This document shows, piece after piece, positions 30,083 through 40,939 of a stretch of DNA of 64,000 nucleotides. The DNA is from Bacillota bacterium (lineage in GTDB: Bacteria; Bacillota_I; Bacilli_A; Acholeplasmatales; Acholeplasmataceae). The stretch covers positions 62,001 to 126,000 of the forward strand of contig JAHISX010000012.1 of NCBI GenBank assembly GCA_018817915.1, read 5' to 3'. The notes below the pieces were generated by a model. The model saw only the letters and a program-made list of their open reading frames with translations, had not been told where the DNA came from and did no database searches. Position numbers and translations under genes: made by a program. Numbering within the stretch: the stretch's first letter is position 1; every line of letters begins with the position of its first letter.

Positions 30083-31307
30083 TATCGTTCCTCCTAATTT
30101 CTTGTTTTGCCTTTTTAATTAAAGCTTTGTTTTTCTTTTTATAATTGGGCTCTACTTTTTTAGGTTTCTTAATTTTACTGATAGCTTCTTTTTCTTGTTC
30201 AGCAAACTTATTCTTTTTAATCAGGACTTTAGTTAATCCATTATTGGTTAACATATAATTCTTAAAGAGAATACCTTGTTCTTTTAATTTTTCAATTTTT
30301 CTATGATCATTGACGGTCATAAAGGTAATGACATAACCTGAATCATACATTCTAGCTGTTCTACCACTCCGGTGCATAAAGAATTCTAAATGGTGAGGTA
30401 GGTCATAATGAATGACATGTGAGATCTTAAAATCAAGTCCTCGAGCTGCCAAATCACTCGTTACTACATATTGATATTTAAGGGCATTAATTTCATCAAT
30501 TATTTTACTTCTCTTTTTAACACCTAATGAGGCATTAATATTGATGACTGATAGTTTTCGATCAACTAAACTTTGATAAACTATTTCTTGATTTTCTTTT
30601 TTGCTTACAAAGATAAAACATAAGTATGGATTGATATGATTAATCAATTGATTCAGTGCTTCAAGTCGATCTTGATACTTAATATTGATTAATTGATATT
30701 CAATTTTAAGTGTATGTTTTTTGTTTGTATCAATTAAATCATAATTACCGAAATACTTTTTCATGAAAGGAATCATATCAATCATGATTGTTGCCGTAAA
30801 AAGCATATATTTCGCTTGAGGCATCGATGGAAGAATGCCATCAATTAACGATAAAAAATCAAAGTCAAACATCATATCTGCTTCATCTAAGACAAAATAC
30901 TTAGCAGTTTGTATTTTCAGTATGTTGAGATCAACAACGTATTCATATAATCTTTGTGGTGTAGCAATAACAACCTGAGGTTGATATTTTTCTAACCATT
31001 CTTGCTCTCTTTGTTTATTTGAACCACCATAATAAGCTTTTACTCTTACATCTTGTTCTATTTCTTTTAACATCCGCTCAACTTGAAGAACTAATTCATT
31101 GGTTGGAACACAGATAACAGCTTGAATTTCTTGTTTGCTAAAATCCATATTTGCAAGAATAGGTAGTAAATAAGCATGTGTTTTTCCTGTACCTGTGGGG
31201 GCAAGTCCAACCAAATGCTTCTTATTGTTGATTAATTTAAAAACACCATCTTGAATGGGTGTTGTCTTCTCAAAACCTAATTGTTTTAATTTCTGTTCTA
31301 TATACAT
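30066..31307 (-). CDS. DEAD-box RNA helicase
   Basis: APTGTGKTHAYLLP, VLDEADMMFD, SDLAARGLDF, HRSGRTARM. Confidence 0.92.
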   Translation of the reverse strand: MYIEQKLKQLGFEKTTPIQDGVFKLINNKKHLVGLAPTGTGKTHAYLLPILANMDFSKQEIQAVICVPTNELVLQVERMLKEIEQDVRVKAYYGGSNKQREQEWLEKYQPQVVIATPQRLYEYVVDLNILKIQTAKYFVLDEADMMFDFDFLSLIDGILPSMPQAKYMLFTATIMIDMIPFMKKYFGNYDLIDTNKKHTLKIEYQLINIKYQDRLEALNQLINHINPYLCFIFVSKKENQEIVYQSLVDRKLSVININASLGVKKRSKIIDEINALKYQYVVTSDLAARGLDFKISHVIHYDLPHHLEFFMHRSGRTARMYDSGYVITFMTVNDHRKIEKLKEQGILFKNYMLTNNGLTKVLIKKNKFAEQEKEAISKIKKPKKVEPNYKKKNKALIKKAKQEIRRNDNANHR

Positions 31308-31401
31308 AAAATCACCATTGTTATTATATCATTAATTTCCTTTGAAAGTAAAAGAAAGGGACTTTTTTTTAGTTATCAAGTATAATAGAAATGGTGATAA
31401 C

Positions 31402-32331
31402 ATGAAAGTAATTGATTTGACTCCAAGAGGATATTGTCATGGTGTGCTGAATGCACTTGCTATGGTGAAAAAAGTTATAAAAACTGAGAGTTATCCTCGT
31501 CCTATCTATATTCTCGGACAAATTGTCCATAACGAAAAAATAACTAAGGCATTTTCTGAATATGGCGTGATCAGTCTGGATCAGAAAGACAAGACCCGTT
31601 TAGAGTTGATTGAATCAATTGATCATGGAACGGTTATTTTTACTGCGCATGGCATTAGTAAACAAGTCATCGAGCGTGCAAAAGAAAAGGGATTAACTGC
31701 ACTCAATGCGACATGTAGAGACGTTATGAAAGTCCATCGCGCTGTTGAAGCAAAATTAAATGAGGGATATGAAATCATTTATATAGGTCATAAGAATCAT
31801 CCTGAACCAGAAGCTATCTTAGCTTTAGACAATAAAATCTATTTTGTTCAAGATGAAAAGGATGCGTTAATGCTTCCTGAAATATTAAAGGATTATCCGT
31901 TATTTGTTACCAATCAAACAACACTGAGTTTATATGATATTGAAGCAGTCTTAAAAATCATTGAATCTAAATTTCCCAACTACTTATTTGATAATGAGAT
32001 ATGTAATGCAACAACTGTTAGACAAGAGGCTGTGATGAAACAAGAACCTGTGGATTTAATGCTTGTTGTTGGTGATCAGCTCAGTTCAAATTCAAATAAA
32101 TTAGCATTTGTTGGCTCACACTACCAACAAATACCAAGTAAGCTGATATCTGGAGTAGAATCGATAGATTTAAATTGGTTAAAAGGCATTCAAAGTGTTT
32201 CAGTAACATCTGGAGCATCAACACCAACCATTGTAACTGAAGAGGTCATTCGCTTTTTAAGCCAATATAAAGAAAATGACCCCACAACATGGGATCATCA
32301 AAGTAAAATAGAACTTATAGACATCTTATGA
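31402..32331 (+). CDS. ispH: 4-hydroxy-3-methylbut-2-enyl diphosphate reductase (LytB/IspH)
   Basis: PRGYCHGVLNALAMVKKV, GQIVHNEKI, TAHGISKQV, LNATCRDVMKVH; start at internal ATG 31402 preceded by a GGTGATAAC RBS. Confidence 0.93.
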   Translation: MKVIDLTPRGYCHGVLNALAMVKKVIKTESYPRPIYILGQIVHNEKITKAFSEYGVISLDQKDKTRLELIESIDHGTVIFTAHGISKQVIERAKEKGLTALNATCRDVMKVHRAVEAKLNEGYEIIYIGHKNHPEPEAILALDNKIYFVQDEKDALMLPEILKDYPLFVTNQTTLSLYDIEAVLKIIESKFPNYLFDNEICNATTVRQEAVMKQEPVDLMLVVGDQLSSNSNKLAFVGSHYQQIPSKLISGVESIDLNWLKGIQSVSVTSGASTPTIVTEEVIRFLSQYKENDPTTWDHQSKIELIDIL

Positions 32332-32342
32332 TGTCTTTTTTA
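32319..32342 (+). terminator. Intrinsic terminator overlapping the ispH stop codon and the dinB 3' end
   Basis: AGACATC-TTAT-GATGTCT followed by TTTTT. Confidence 0.7.
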
Positions 32343-33516
32343 TACCTTTTGACGTACTTTTCGGGTATTTATCATTGATTGTCTTAATCGTTTGATAAAT
32401 GCTTTCTTCTCTTTTGGTCAGTTCTTGATATGTAAATAGATTGTAATCAACTTTTAAATCCTTCTTTAAAACTACTTGATTTAAGAATACACCAACTAAA
32501 CGAATGGGTTCATTATTATAATTTTCTTCAAAAATGGTTTCAACAGCATTTAAAAAGCTTAAATAGTCATCTGTGTGATATTGAAGAGTTGCACTACGAT
32601 TAATCGTAAGAAATTCTGTATCTCTTAACTTAATACCTACAGTTTTGGCAACTAATTCTTCTTTAACTAACCTTTCATGCGTTGTTTCTAGAAGTTCTCG
32701 AATGATCTTCATGATGGCTTCTGGTTCATCCATATTATAGTTTAAGGTTGTTTCATTACTCACCGATTTAGGAATTGCATAGCGTTTGGGATCAATGATG
32801 TCACTACTTCTACCTAATATATGATCCAAATAAGATTGATAAGACTGCTCACTCATGATGGTTAAGGCTTTAATTTTAAATTCTTCTTTGGTGAAATCTC
32901 CTATCGTATGTATCCCTAATGCTTCTAATTTTGGATAAGTTTTCTTGCCAATACCATACATATCTTTAATAGGAAGTGGGAAAAGTTTATCCACGATATC
33001 TTTTTTTCTTAAAACAGTGATCCCCAAAGGTTTTTTCATATCAGATGCCATTTTTGCTAAAAACAACGTCGAAGCAATCCCTATAGAACATGGTAATTGA
33101 TACTCTGCCATTAAACCTTGTTGAATTTCTTTTGCTATATCGAGTGGGTGCTTAGTCTCTGAAGCTTGTGTCATATCTACATAAGCTTCATCTATAGAAC
33201 CTTCTAGGATAATCGAAGAATATCGCTTGATAAAATTAAAGAATAAACGAGAGTACTTTTGATACAAACTAAACTGTACTGGTACAGTAATCAATTTTGG
33301 AAAGATTCTAAGTGCATCATTAATGTTCATCGCACTATGAATACCAAGTTTTCTAGCTTCATAGGAAGCAGTCGACACAACACCTCTACGCGAAGTTGAT
33401 GAACCCCCAACAACAAAAGCCTTATCTTTTAAATAAGGGTCTTTAATTGCTGCACAGCTTGCAAAGAATGCATTGAGGTCAATATGAAAGATAATTTTAA
33501 CATTGTTTTTCATCAA
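32326..33516 (-). CDS. dinB: DNA polymerase IV (Y-family)
   Basis: IFHIDLNAFFASC, YSSIILEGSIDEAYVDMT, CSIGIASTLFLAKMASDMKKPLGI. Confidence 0.92.
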   Translation of the reverse strand: MMKNNVKIIFHIDLNAFFASCAAIKDPYLKDKAFVVGGSSTSRRGVVSTASYEARKLGIHSAMNINDALRIFPKLITVPVQFSLYQKYSRLFFNFIKRYSSIILEGSIDEAYVDMTQASETKHPLDIAKEIQQGLMAEYQLPCSIGIASTLFLAKMASDMKKPLGITVLRKKDIVDKLFPLPIKDMYGIGKKTYPKLEALGIHTIGDFTKEEFKIKALTIMSEQSYQSYLDHILGRSSDIIDPKRYAIPKSVSNETTLNYNMDEPEAIMKIIRELLETTHERLVKEELVAKTVGIKLRDTEFLTINRSATLQYHTDDYLSFLNAVETIFEENYNNEPIRLVGVFLNQVVLKKDLKVDYNLFTYQELTKREESIYQTIKTINDKYPKSTSKGIKKTS

Positions 33517-33579
33517 AACTCTTCCTTTGAGAGATATTTTATAGTATAATGACTATGATTACAAAGACGAGGTGAAATT

Positions 33580-33831
33580 ATGGCTAAAGAATCAAATGAA
33601 AATATAGTAAAAACGACTAAGAAAACTGTTGTTACTGAAAAAACTGTTGCAAAAAAACCTGCATCTAAAAAAGCTGATGATGTTACAATAGACAAAGTTG
33701 TTTCAAAAAAACACTTTCAAACACCAACAGAAACTTGGTGGGGTAAATTAATTGTTTGGATCATTATGTTTGGTATGGTAGGACTTATTATCTTATCTTT
33801 CATCTTAGCAATTCTTAAGGGAACTGCTTAA
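33580..33831 (+). CDS. Small single-TM protein with Lys/Thr-rich N-terminus
   Basis: 83 aa; RBS-like GAGGTGAAATT; C-terminal helix LIVWIIMFGMVGLIILSFILAILKG. Confidence 0.6.
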   Translation: MAKESNENIVKTTKKTVVTEKTVAKKPASKKADDVTIDKVVSKKHFQTPTETWWGKLIVWIIMFGMVGLIILSFILAILKGTA

Positions 33832-33835
33832 TAGA

Positions 33836-33856
33836 AAAAGCGAAAGCTTTTTTTAT
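33836..33856. terminator. Intrinsic terminator between convergent genes
   Basis: AAAAGC-GAAA-GCTTTT followed by T tract. Confidence 0.65.
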
Positions 33857-35502
33857 TTTTTAAGGAGCATTTTCGCTTGTTCTATTGCGAAGTGAGAAAG
33901 CTTCTCATCTGAAAGCATTAAAGCAATCATTTCAATTCGCATATCTTCATCTAACTTTTGAATGCGCGTAACCATACGTGCATTTTCTTTTATTTTAGTA
34001 ATGCCATAATGATGGTCAGCTTTGGCAGCAACCTGTGGCAGATGTGTAATCACTAGTAATTGCATCATTTGGCTTAAATAAGCCATCTTATTAGCTACTT
34101 TCGCTGCTGTTCTTCCACTAATTCCTATATCGATTTCATCTAAAATAAGCAAGGATAGTTTATTAGCTTTTGCATAGATACTCTTTAAAGCAAACATAAA
34201 TCTTGCACGCTCTCCACCACTTGCAACACGTGCTAACGGTTTAACTGGCTCACCCTCATTAAGTGATATGAAGAATTCAACTTGATCGAGTCCTGTTTCT
34301 AATAGAGCATGCTCATCATTTATGATGTCTTCAAATATAATATCAAATACTGATTTTTCTAAATCTAAATCTTTGAGTTCTAATAAAACATCTAAAGATA
34401 ATTTTTTGGCAAGTTTTTTTCTTAACTCCGATAGTTTAAGTCCACTTTGGAAAGCTTGATCAAATGTTTTTTTGAGTTCAAGATTGGACATTTCCAAATA
34501 ATGATCATAATCAGTAATTAAAAGAAGTTCTTCTTCAATTTGTTTTTGATACTCTATAAGTTCATTGACTGACCTTTGATACTTTTGTTCAATTTTGACA
34601 AGCTCATAACTGCGTTCTTGCATCCGATTGAACTCATCTTCATCAAAATCTAAAGTTTCAATGGTTTGAAATATTTTTGATTTAACATCATCTAAATCAT
34701 AAAATGCTGAAACCAAACGTTCGCTCATTTCCTGATAAGATGGATCAAACTCTTTAATTTTATCTAGTGACTTGCCAGCTTCATAGACCTGATCAGACTG
34801 AAACATCTCGTTATCTAATAAGCCATATGCATGACGTAAGGACCCCATGATTTTATCGTGATTTTTTAATTTATCGATTTGATCATCAAGATCAGTTCTT
34901 TCATCTGGTATCAAATGATAACCTTTGATTTCAGCTACTTGATATTCTAAAAAAGACTGTTTATCGATACTTTGGTTTTTCTTAAGTTTAAGTGCTTCAA
35001 CATGTTTTTTCTTTTCGAGATATTTACTGCGATCCAATAAATATTGATTTTGAAGCACATCTACTTTCTTTTGATCAACTTGATCAATAAAAACTAAGTA
35101 ATATGTCTTATCATAAAGATTCATTGTTTCATTTTGAGAATGAATGCTACCAATGGTATTCATAACTTCTTTTAGTCTTGATAAGGTTGTAACTTGATCA
35201 TTGATGCGCATTTGATGTCTACCACTTAAATCAACTTCTCTTTCGACTTCAATCGTTTGAGGTAGTTCAAGTAATACCTGTTGCTCTTGATTAAGCTCAA
35301 AAACACCATAAACGATGGCTTTTTGCTCTCCATGGCGAATCATTTGTGAATCAGATCTTTTGCCAAATAATAATTGCAATGACTCCATAATAATGGATTT
35401 ACCTGCACCGGTTTCCCCAGTTAATGCAGTAAGTCCTGATTCAAAATCCATTTCAAGATCATCAATTAAGGCAAAATTACTAATTTTGAGCGTTTTTAAC
35501 AT
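33853..35502 (-). CDS. recN: DNA repair protein RecN
   Basis: MLKTLKISNFALIDDLEMDFESGLTALTGETGAGKSIIMESLQLLFGKR; ARVASGGERARFMFALK; LLILDEIDIGISGRTAAKVA. Confidence 0.95.
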   Translation of the reverse strand: MLKTLKISNFALIDDLEMDFESGLTALTGETGAGKSIIMESLQLLFGKRSDSQMIRHGEQKAIVYGVFELNQEQQVLLELPQTIEVEREVDLSGRHQMRINDQVTTLSRLKEVMNTIGSIHSQNETMNLYDKTYYLVFIDQVDQKKVDVLQNQYLLDRSKYLEKKKHVEALKLKKNQSIDKQSFLEYQVAEIKGYHLIPDERTDLDDQIDKLKNHDKIMGSLRHAYGLLDNEMFQSDQVYEAGKSLDKIKEFDPSYQEMSERLVSAFYDLDDVKSKIFQTIETLDFDEDEFNRMQERSYELVKIEQKYQRSVNELIEYQKQIEEELLLITDYDHYLEMSNLELKKTFDQAFQSGLKLSELRKKLAKKLSLDVLLELKDLDLEKSVFDIIFEDIINDEHALLETGLDQVEFFISLNEGEPVKPLARVASGGERARFMFALKSIYAKANKLSLLILDEIDIGISGRTAAKVANKMAYLSQMMQLLVITHLPQVAAKADHHYGITKIKENARMVTRIQKLDEDMRIEMIALMLSDEKLSHFAIEQAKMLLKK

Positions 35503-36236
35503 AAAGCATCCTCAACTATTTCTCTAACATCAACGAGCTTTTCATTCTTATTGATATATAATACGTATTCTTGATTACCAGCTTTACCCTTTAATCCTGA
35601 TTTCTTAATACCTTGAATAGAAAATCCTAATGATCTTGCTTCAATTAAGACCTCAATTAAAATCTTCTTATGTATTTTCATATCTTTTAATACACCTTGT
35701 TTGAAGTGAATATTACCTGCTTCAAATTGTGGTTTAATTAAGGCTACAATCTCACCTTTAAATCCTTCTAAATGCTTTAAGATTGGTTTAATTGATGTAA
35801 ACGAAACATCGATGACAATGATATCAGCATTTGGAATGGACACATCTAAGATATTTGTTTCCTCAAAAAGATGAACACGAGCATCACTTTTTAGTGGCTC
35901 AACCATTTGTTTTTTACCTACATCATAAGCGTAGACTAGACTTGCTCCATGTTGTAGGGCACAATCAGTAAATCCACCTGTTGATGATCCGATATCAATG
36001 ATAGTTTTACCATTAAAGTCAAGTTCATAATCAAAAATTGCTTGTAATAATTTTTCACCAGCACGACTAACAAAGCTTGGTTGTTCTAAGATTTTGATTG
36101 TTTCTTGATCAACGGAATATCCTGGTTTTGTCTGAATGATATCATCAACTGAAACTAAACCACGTTTGATTAAGTCAGTCGCTTGGCTTCTGGATTTTAC
36201 CATTTGTTGCTCTACAAGATATAAATCAAGTCTCAT
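35496..36236 (-). CDS. tlyA: TlyA family rRNA 2'-O-methyltransferase/hemolysin
   Basis: MRLDLYLVEQQMVKSRSQATDLIKRGLV S4-like domain; DIGSSTGGFTDCALQHGA; IKPQFEAG. Confidence 0.93.
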   Translation of the reverse strand: MRLDLYLVEQQMVKSRSQATDLIKRGLVSVDDIIQTKPGYSVDQETIKILEQPSFVSRAGEKLLQAIFDYELDFNGKTIIDIGSSTGGFTDCALQHGASLVYAYDVGKKQMVEPLKSDARVHLFEETNILDVSIPNADIIVIDVSFTSIKPILKHLEGFKGEIVALIKPQFEAGNIHFKQGVLKDMKIHKKILIEVLIEARSLGFSIQGIKKSGLKGKAGNQEYVLYINKNEKLVDVREIVEDALC

Positions 36237-38059
36237 ATTACATAATCCTTCAAAATATTTTTAACAGCGTCAAAATCCATTTGATGTTTTTTAAGCATGT
36301 CATGATAGAATCCATGTTCAACAACCTGTTCAGTAATCGACATTTCTAACATTTGATTTTTGTATGCATTCTTTGCCATAAACTTCAAGATTTGTGGATA
36401 TAAAGAACCTGAGTTTGCAAGTTCTTCATAGACCAATATTGGTTTGCCCAATCGTGCCAATTGATGCATCATATCTTCATCTATGGGCTTGATAAATCTC
36501 GCATTAACAATCATAGCATCCAATTTCAAATCTTGCTTAACTGCTTTTAATAAATCAAGACTAGGACCATAACTAATTAATACGATCTCTTTACCTTGTT
36601 CTAAGACTGTCCAAACCGGTTCAATCTCTTCAAATTTTATATCCTCGACCTTTGGACTTGATGCGACAACACCTCTTGGGTATCTCATAACGAATGGATT
36701 ATTTTGCTTCATAAAGCCATAATACAGTAATTCACTCACTTCTTTTTCATTGTATGGCATAGTAATCACTACATGAGGCATGAGATAAAACATTGATACA
36801 TCAAATAAACCTTGATGTGTTGATCCATCTTCACCTACAATACCAGCACGATCTATGCCAATGACGACATGATGATTACTTCTTGCGATATCATTTAAAA
36901 TTTGATCGAATGCACGTTGTGCAAAAGTTGCATATAAGGGAAGAAAAACAGGGATACCTTGATGAGCAAGAGATGCAGCCATTGTAGCAGCGTGTTCTTC
37001 AGCTATGCCAACATCAATATAGCGGTCTGGGTACTTCTTACTAAACTCCATAAAATGAGCACCAACAGCCATTGCAGGCATCACAACAAATGTTTTAACA
37101 TGTTCTTGCAAAGCATCCATATTTAAACTGATGAGTTCACTCCAAGAAATACCAATCTTTTTAGGTTCTCCTTGTTTAGAGACACCATGAAAAGTTCCAA
37201 TCTTATCTTGTTCTGCTTCGAAATGTCCTTTACCTTTTTCGGTAATGATATGAAAGACAACTGATTTTTTAATCTTTTTCATGCGTTGTAAATTATAAAT
37301 TAAACCTTTTATGTCATGTCCATCGGTTGGACCGACATACATATAGCCCATATCTTCAAAAATGTTTTGTCTTTGAAAGAATCCTCTTAAGCCGCGTTTA
37401 ACTCGACCTAAAAAGTTTAATATAAATTTTGGTAAAACGATTTGCCAAAATCTTTTCATTTTGATGAACAATTTCATCGATCTAAATCTAGTCAAAGCCA
37501 TTGAAAATGATCCAACACTTCTTGAGATACTCATTTCGTTGTCGTTTAATATAATAATTCCTTTGACATTTTTATCTGTTCCAAGTAAATTTAAAGCCTC
37601 AAAGGACATACCATTAGTAATCGATGCATCGCCAATAATCGCAATACCTTCGCCAGCTTCTTTTTTGATATGTTTCGCATAAAGAATTCCCATCAATGCA
37701 GATAAAGATGTTCCAGAGTGACCACTTTCCCATTGATCATGTGGTGATTCTTGATAGTTGATATATCCAGATAAGCCATCCGTATGTCTTAAAGTTGAAA
37801 ACTCGTTAATTCTACCTGTTAATATTTTATGCGTATAAGCTTGATGACCTACATCAAATATAAAAGCATCTTCTGGGCTATCAAATACATAATGTAGAGC
37901 AATAATTAATTCGATTGTTCCAAGATTAGAACTTAAGTGACCACCAGTTTTCGGTATGTTTTCAATCAAAAAAGAGCGTATGTCAGATGCTAACGCTTTG
38001 AGTTCCTTATCACTCAGTTTTTTTAGAAAGCTGGGGTCCTTAATATCAAATAAATTCAT
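36233..38059 (-). CDS. dxs: 1-deoxy-D-xylulose-5-phosphate synthase
   Basis: GGHLSSNLGTIELIIALHYVFDSPEDAFIFDVGHQAYTHKILTGR; GDASITNGMSFEALN; EDGSTHQGLFDVS. Confidence 0.95.
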   Translation of the reverse strand: MNLFDIKDPSFLKKLSDKELKALASDIRSFLIENIPKTGGHLSSNLGTIELIIALHYVFDSPEDAFIFDVGHQAYTHKILTGRINEFSTLRHTDGLSGYINYQESPHDQWESGHSGTSLSALMGILYAKHIKKEAGEGIAIIGDASITNGMSFEALNLLGTDKNVKGIIILNDNEMSISRSVGSFSMALTRFRSMKLFIKMKRFWQIVLPKFILNFLGRVKRGLRGFFQRQNIFEDMGYMYVGPTDGHDIKGLIYNLQRMKKIKKSVVFHIITEKGKGHFEAEQDKIGTFHGVSKQGEPKKIGISWSELISLNMDALQEHVKTFVVMPAMAVGAHFMEFSKKYPDRYIDVGIAEEHAATMAASLAHQGIPVFLPLYATFAQRAFDQILNDIARSNHHVVIGIDRAGIVGEDGSTHQGLFDVSMFYLMPHVVITMPYNEKEVSELLYYGFMKQNNPFVMRYPRGVVASSPKVEDIKFEEIEPVWTVLEQGKEIVLISYGPSLDLLKAVKQDLKLDAMIVNARFIKPIDEDMMHQLARLGKPILVYEELANSGSLYPQILKFMAKNAYKNQMLEMSITEQVVEHGFYHDMLKKHQMDFDAVKNILKDYVI

Positions 38060-38244
38060 TATGACTTAATTTCCTTGACAATCAGTTTTTCTGCTTCCTC
38101 AAGCATTTGATAACAAGCTTTTGAAAGTTCTAGACCCAATTGATATTTTTTTACAGCTTCATCAAGTGCAATATCTTTATTTTCTAAGTCTTTAACAACT
38201 TGTTCTAAAGATTTAAGTAATTCTTCAAATGATTTCTTTTCCAT
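38059..38244 (-). CDS. xseB: Exodeoxyribonuclease VII small subunit
   Basis: SFEELLKSLEQVVKDLENKDIALDEAVKKYQLGLELSKACYQMLEEAE; overlaps xseA. Confidence 0.92.
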   Translation of the reverse strand: MEKKSFEELLKSLEQVVKDLENKDIALDEAVKKYQLGLELSKACYQMLEEAEKLIVKEIKS

Positions 38245-39583
38245 CTTTTTTCTCCTTTATGTGAACAATCTTAGCATCTAAACTGCCATCTTTTAAACGA
38301 ATTGAAACTTCATGATCTACCTTAACTTGTTCGACTGACGTAATGACTTGATCATCATGAGTAACAACTGCAAATCCTTTATCCATGAGCATTAAAGGAT
38401 TTAAAGCAGAAAGTGCTGTCTTTAGAATGTCAAATTTATATCCTTTACGAGTGAAAATATCATGTATGTTTCTTTCTAATCTCAGCTCCAAATTCTCTCT
38501 TTTATCGATTAATCCCTTAATTCTTTCTTCAGGACTTCTCATTTGATGCTTATATTCATCAACTAAATGTCTTTTTGTTTCGAGTTGATAACTCATGAGT
38601 TGATTTAAGCTTAATTGATATCTTTTAAGATCAGTCTTTAAATTCTCAAGTTTAATATCCGGTGATAATCTATCCAATCTTTGATCCAAATACAGTAATT
38701 TAGTCTTTATATCAGAAAGCACTTGACTTATCTTATATTCAATTTGGTCCATTGATTCTTCAATCTTAATGAATAAATCAGCTTTATTTGGTGTTGCAAG
38801 TTCTGCTGCTGCGGTAGGAGTTGGTGCTCTTAAGTCAGATACGAAATCACTAATTGTAAAATCTGTTTCATGACCTATTGCAGTAATGATTGGGATTTTA
38901 GAGTCATAAATTGCCTGAATGACTGGCATCTCATTAAATCCCCAAAGATCTTCAATTGATCCTCCACCACGACCAACAATTAAAACATCAACTTCATTTT
39001 TAGCATTTGCTAGTAAAATCATGTTTCTAATGCTTTCAGCACAACCAGGTCCTTGAACTAATGCAGGATATAAATGCAACTCAGCAAGTAAGTATCTTCT
39101 ATGCATTGTATTTTTAATATCTTCAATGACTGCTCCTGTAGGAGATGTAACCACACCAATGACTTTAGGAAACTTGGGAATTGGTTTTTTATGTTCATCA
39201 GAAAAATAACCTTTTTCTAATAAATCCTTCTTTAAAGCTTCATATTTTAAATATAATTCTCCAATACCGTCAAGTTTCATCGAAGATACTTGAAGACTAT
39301 AAGTGCCACTAGGTTCATAAACACTGATTCGACCAGTAATGAGTACATGATCGCCTTCTTTAGGCTCAAATTCAATCCTGGATGCATCCCTTGAAAACAT
39401 GATTGCGCTCATTTGAGCACCTTCATCTTTCAATGTGAAATAGAGGTGACCTCTACTATGTCTTTTGAAATTGGAAATTTCGCCTTTAATTAAAATCGAA
39501 AAAAGGTGCTTATCACCTTCAAGTTTGGCTTTAATATATTTAGTTAAGGCGGATACTGTTAAGTAATTTTCCAAACCCATCAT
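38225..39583 (-). CDS. xseA: Exodeoxyribonuclease VII large subunit
   Basis: GEISNFKRHSRGHLYFTLKDEGAQMSAIMF; VLIVGRGGGSIEDLWGFN; TAIGHETDFTISDFVSDLRAPTPTAAAELATP. Confidence 0.95.
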   Translation of the reverse strand: MMGLENYLTVSALTKYIKAKLEGDKHLFSILIKGEISNFKRHSRGHLYFTLKDEGAQMSAIMFSRDASRIEFEPKEGDHVLITGRISVYEPSGTYSLQVSSMKLDGIGELYLKYEALKKDLLEKGYFSDEHKKPIPKFPKVIGVVTSPTGAVIEDIKNTMHRRYLLAELHLYPALVQGPGCAESIRNMILLANAKNEVDVLIVGRGGGSIEDLWGFNEMPVIQAIYDSKIPIITAIGHETDFTISDFVSDLRAPTPTAAAELATPNKADLFIKIEESMDQIEYKISQVLSDIKTKLLYLDQRLDRLSPDIKLENLKTDLKRYQLSLNQLMSYQLETKRHLVDEYKHQMRSPEERIKGLIDKRENLELRLERNIHDIFTRKGYKFDILKTALSALNPLMLMDKGFAVVTHDDQVITSVEQVKVDHEVSIRLKDGSLDAKIVHIKEKKDGKEII

Positions 39584-39969
39584 CCTCTAAGTGTTTTTGC
39601 TATATTATCCAAAACCTTATTGGTAAAACGATGTTGCTTTTCATCATCAAGATCAGAGAATTCTTTGGTTATTTCTACTGCTTCATCAATAATAATTTGT
39701 TTAGCCAAATCAGTTTCTAATAATTCATAAACTGCTAATCTAATAATTGCTCTATCTAAAAAAGCTAAGCGATACAAACTATATTCATAAAGATGTTTTT
39801 CTATGATTTGATCAATTTGTTCTGTTTTTTCTATGAGTTGACTATAAATAGTCTGTGCTTCTTCAATTTCAAAATAAGGAATAAACGGGAGTTTATCACT
39901 TAAATATAAGTCGTATTGATAAATAGCATTCATAACTTCAATTCTTATTTCTCTTCTTGTGACATTCAT
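39580..39969 (-). CDS. nusB: Transcription antitermination factor NusB
   Basis: 129 aa all-helical; LAFLDRAIIRLAVYELLETDLAKQIIIDEAVEITKEFSDLDDEKQHRFTNKVLDNIA. Confidence 0.92.
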   Translation of the reverse strand: MNVTRREIRIEVMNAIYQYDLYLSDKLPFIPYFEIEEAQTIYSQLIEKTEQIDQIIEKHLYEYSLYRLAFLDRAIIRLAVYELLETDLAKQIIIDEAVEITKEFSDLDDEKQHRFTNKVLDNIAKTLRG

Positions 39970-40213
39970 ATAATGTACCTCGTTAATATTGTAGCATATA
40001 TTGATCTAGATTGAAATGTTCAAGCAACAAAAAATATGGATTATTTTCCTATCTTTTATTGCTATTTAGCATTCAAAATACATTCAATTAGTCCAAACAC
40101 CATCCTTTTTAGATAATTTTAATAATCATCATATGAATCCATTCAATTTTAATACAGTTTTGTGCTATCATAATAGAGGATGCTTTATAAACGATCAAGG
40201 AAGTGGTAAAAAT

Positions 40214-40939
40214 ATGAAATCATACAAGCTTATATTTGAAGAAACATTTAATTATAATGGAGAAGTCAATCCAGATTACTGGAATTATGAAATTGGTGAT
40301 AAGTGGCCTAATAACGAATCACAATGCTATACAAGATCACTTGAACAATGCTTTGTTAAGGATTCAAAGTTACATATAGTTGCTTCGATCTATGATGAAC
40401 CAACATGTAAATATAGATCAGCTAAAATCAATACCTATGGTAAACAACACTTTTTATATGGCAAATTTATCGTTAGAGCAAAAATGCCACAAGGTAAAGG
40501 CAGTTGGCCAGCGATTTGGTTTTTAAGTATAGCAAATAGAGAACGTCACGTCAGATGGCCTTTGTGTGGTGAAATAGATTTAGTTGAATTTGCTGGTAAT
40601 CGAAGTGGATCCGTTTCATCAGCAATTCATACTGAAAGCTATAATCATAGAATAGATACACACAAAGGTAATAGAATACAACTACCTACTGCATCTGAAA
40701 CATTTCATGATTATGAACTCATTTGGACAGAAAACAGACTAGAGTTTGCTGTTGATGGACAAGTTTATTTAACAGTTGATAAACAAGATGGCGATACAGA
40801 AAAAGAATGGCCATTTGATCAGCCCTATTACTTAATTCTCAATCTTGCAGTTGGTGGTTGGTATGGTGGACAAATAGATGATTCAACTTTCCCATTCGAA
40901 TTTGAAATTGATTCAATTAAAGTCTATCAAGAAAAATAA
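40214..40939 (+). CDS. Glycoside hydrolase family 16 (endo-beta-1,3(4)-glucanase-like)
   Basis: GEIDLVEFAG GH16 catalytic motif, KGSWPAIWFLS; ATG 40214 with AGGAAGTGG RBS is a better start than the track's 40133; no signal peptide seen. Confidence 0.85.
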   Translation: MKSYKLIFEETFNYNGEVNPDYWNYEIGDKWPNNESQCYTRSLEQCFVKDSKLHIVASIYDEPTCKYRSAKINTYGKQHFLYGKFIVRAKMPQGKGSWPAIWFLSIANRERHVRWPLCGEIDLVEFAGNRSGSVSSAIHTESYNHRIDTHKGNRIQLPTASETFHDYELIWTENRLEFAVDGQVYLTVDKQDGDTEKEWPFDQPYYLILNLAVGGWYGGQIDDSTFPFEFEIDSIKVYQEK

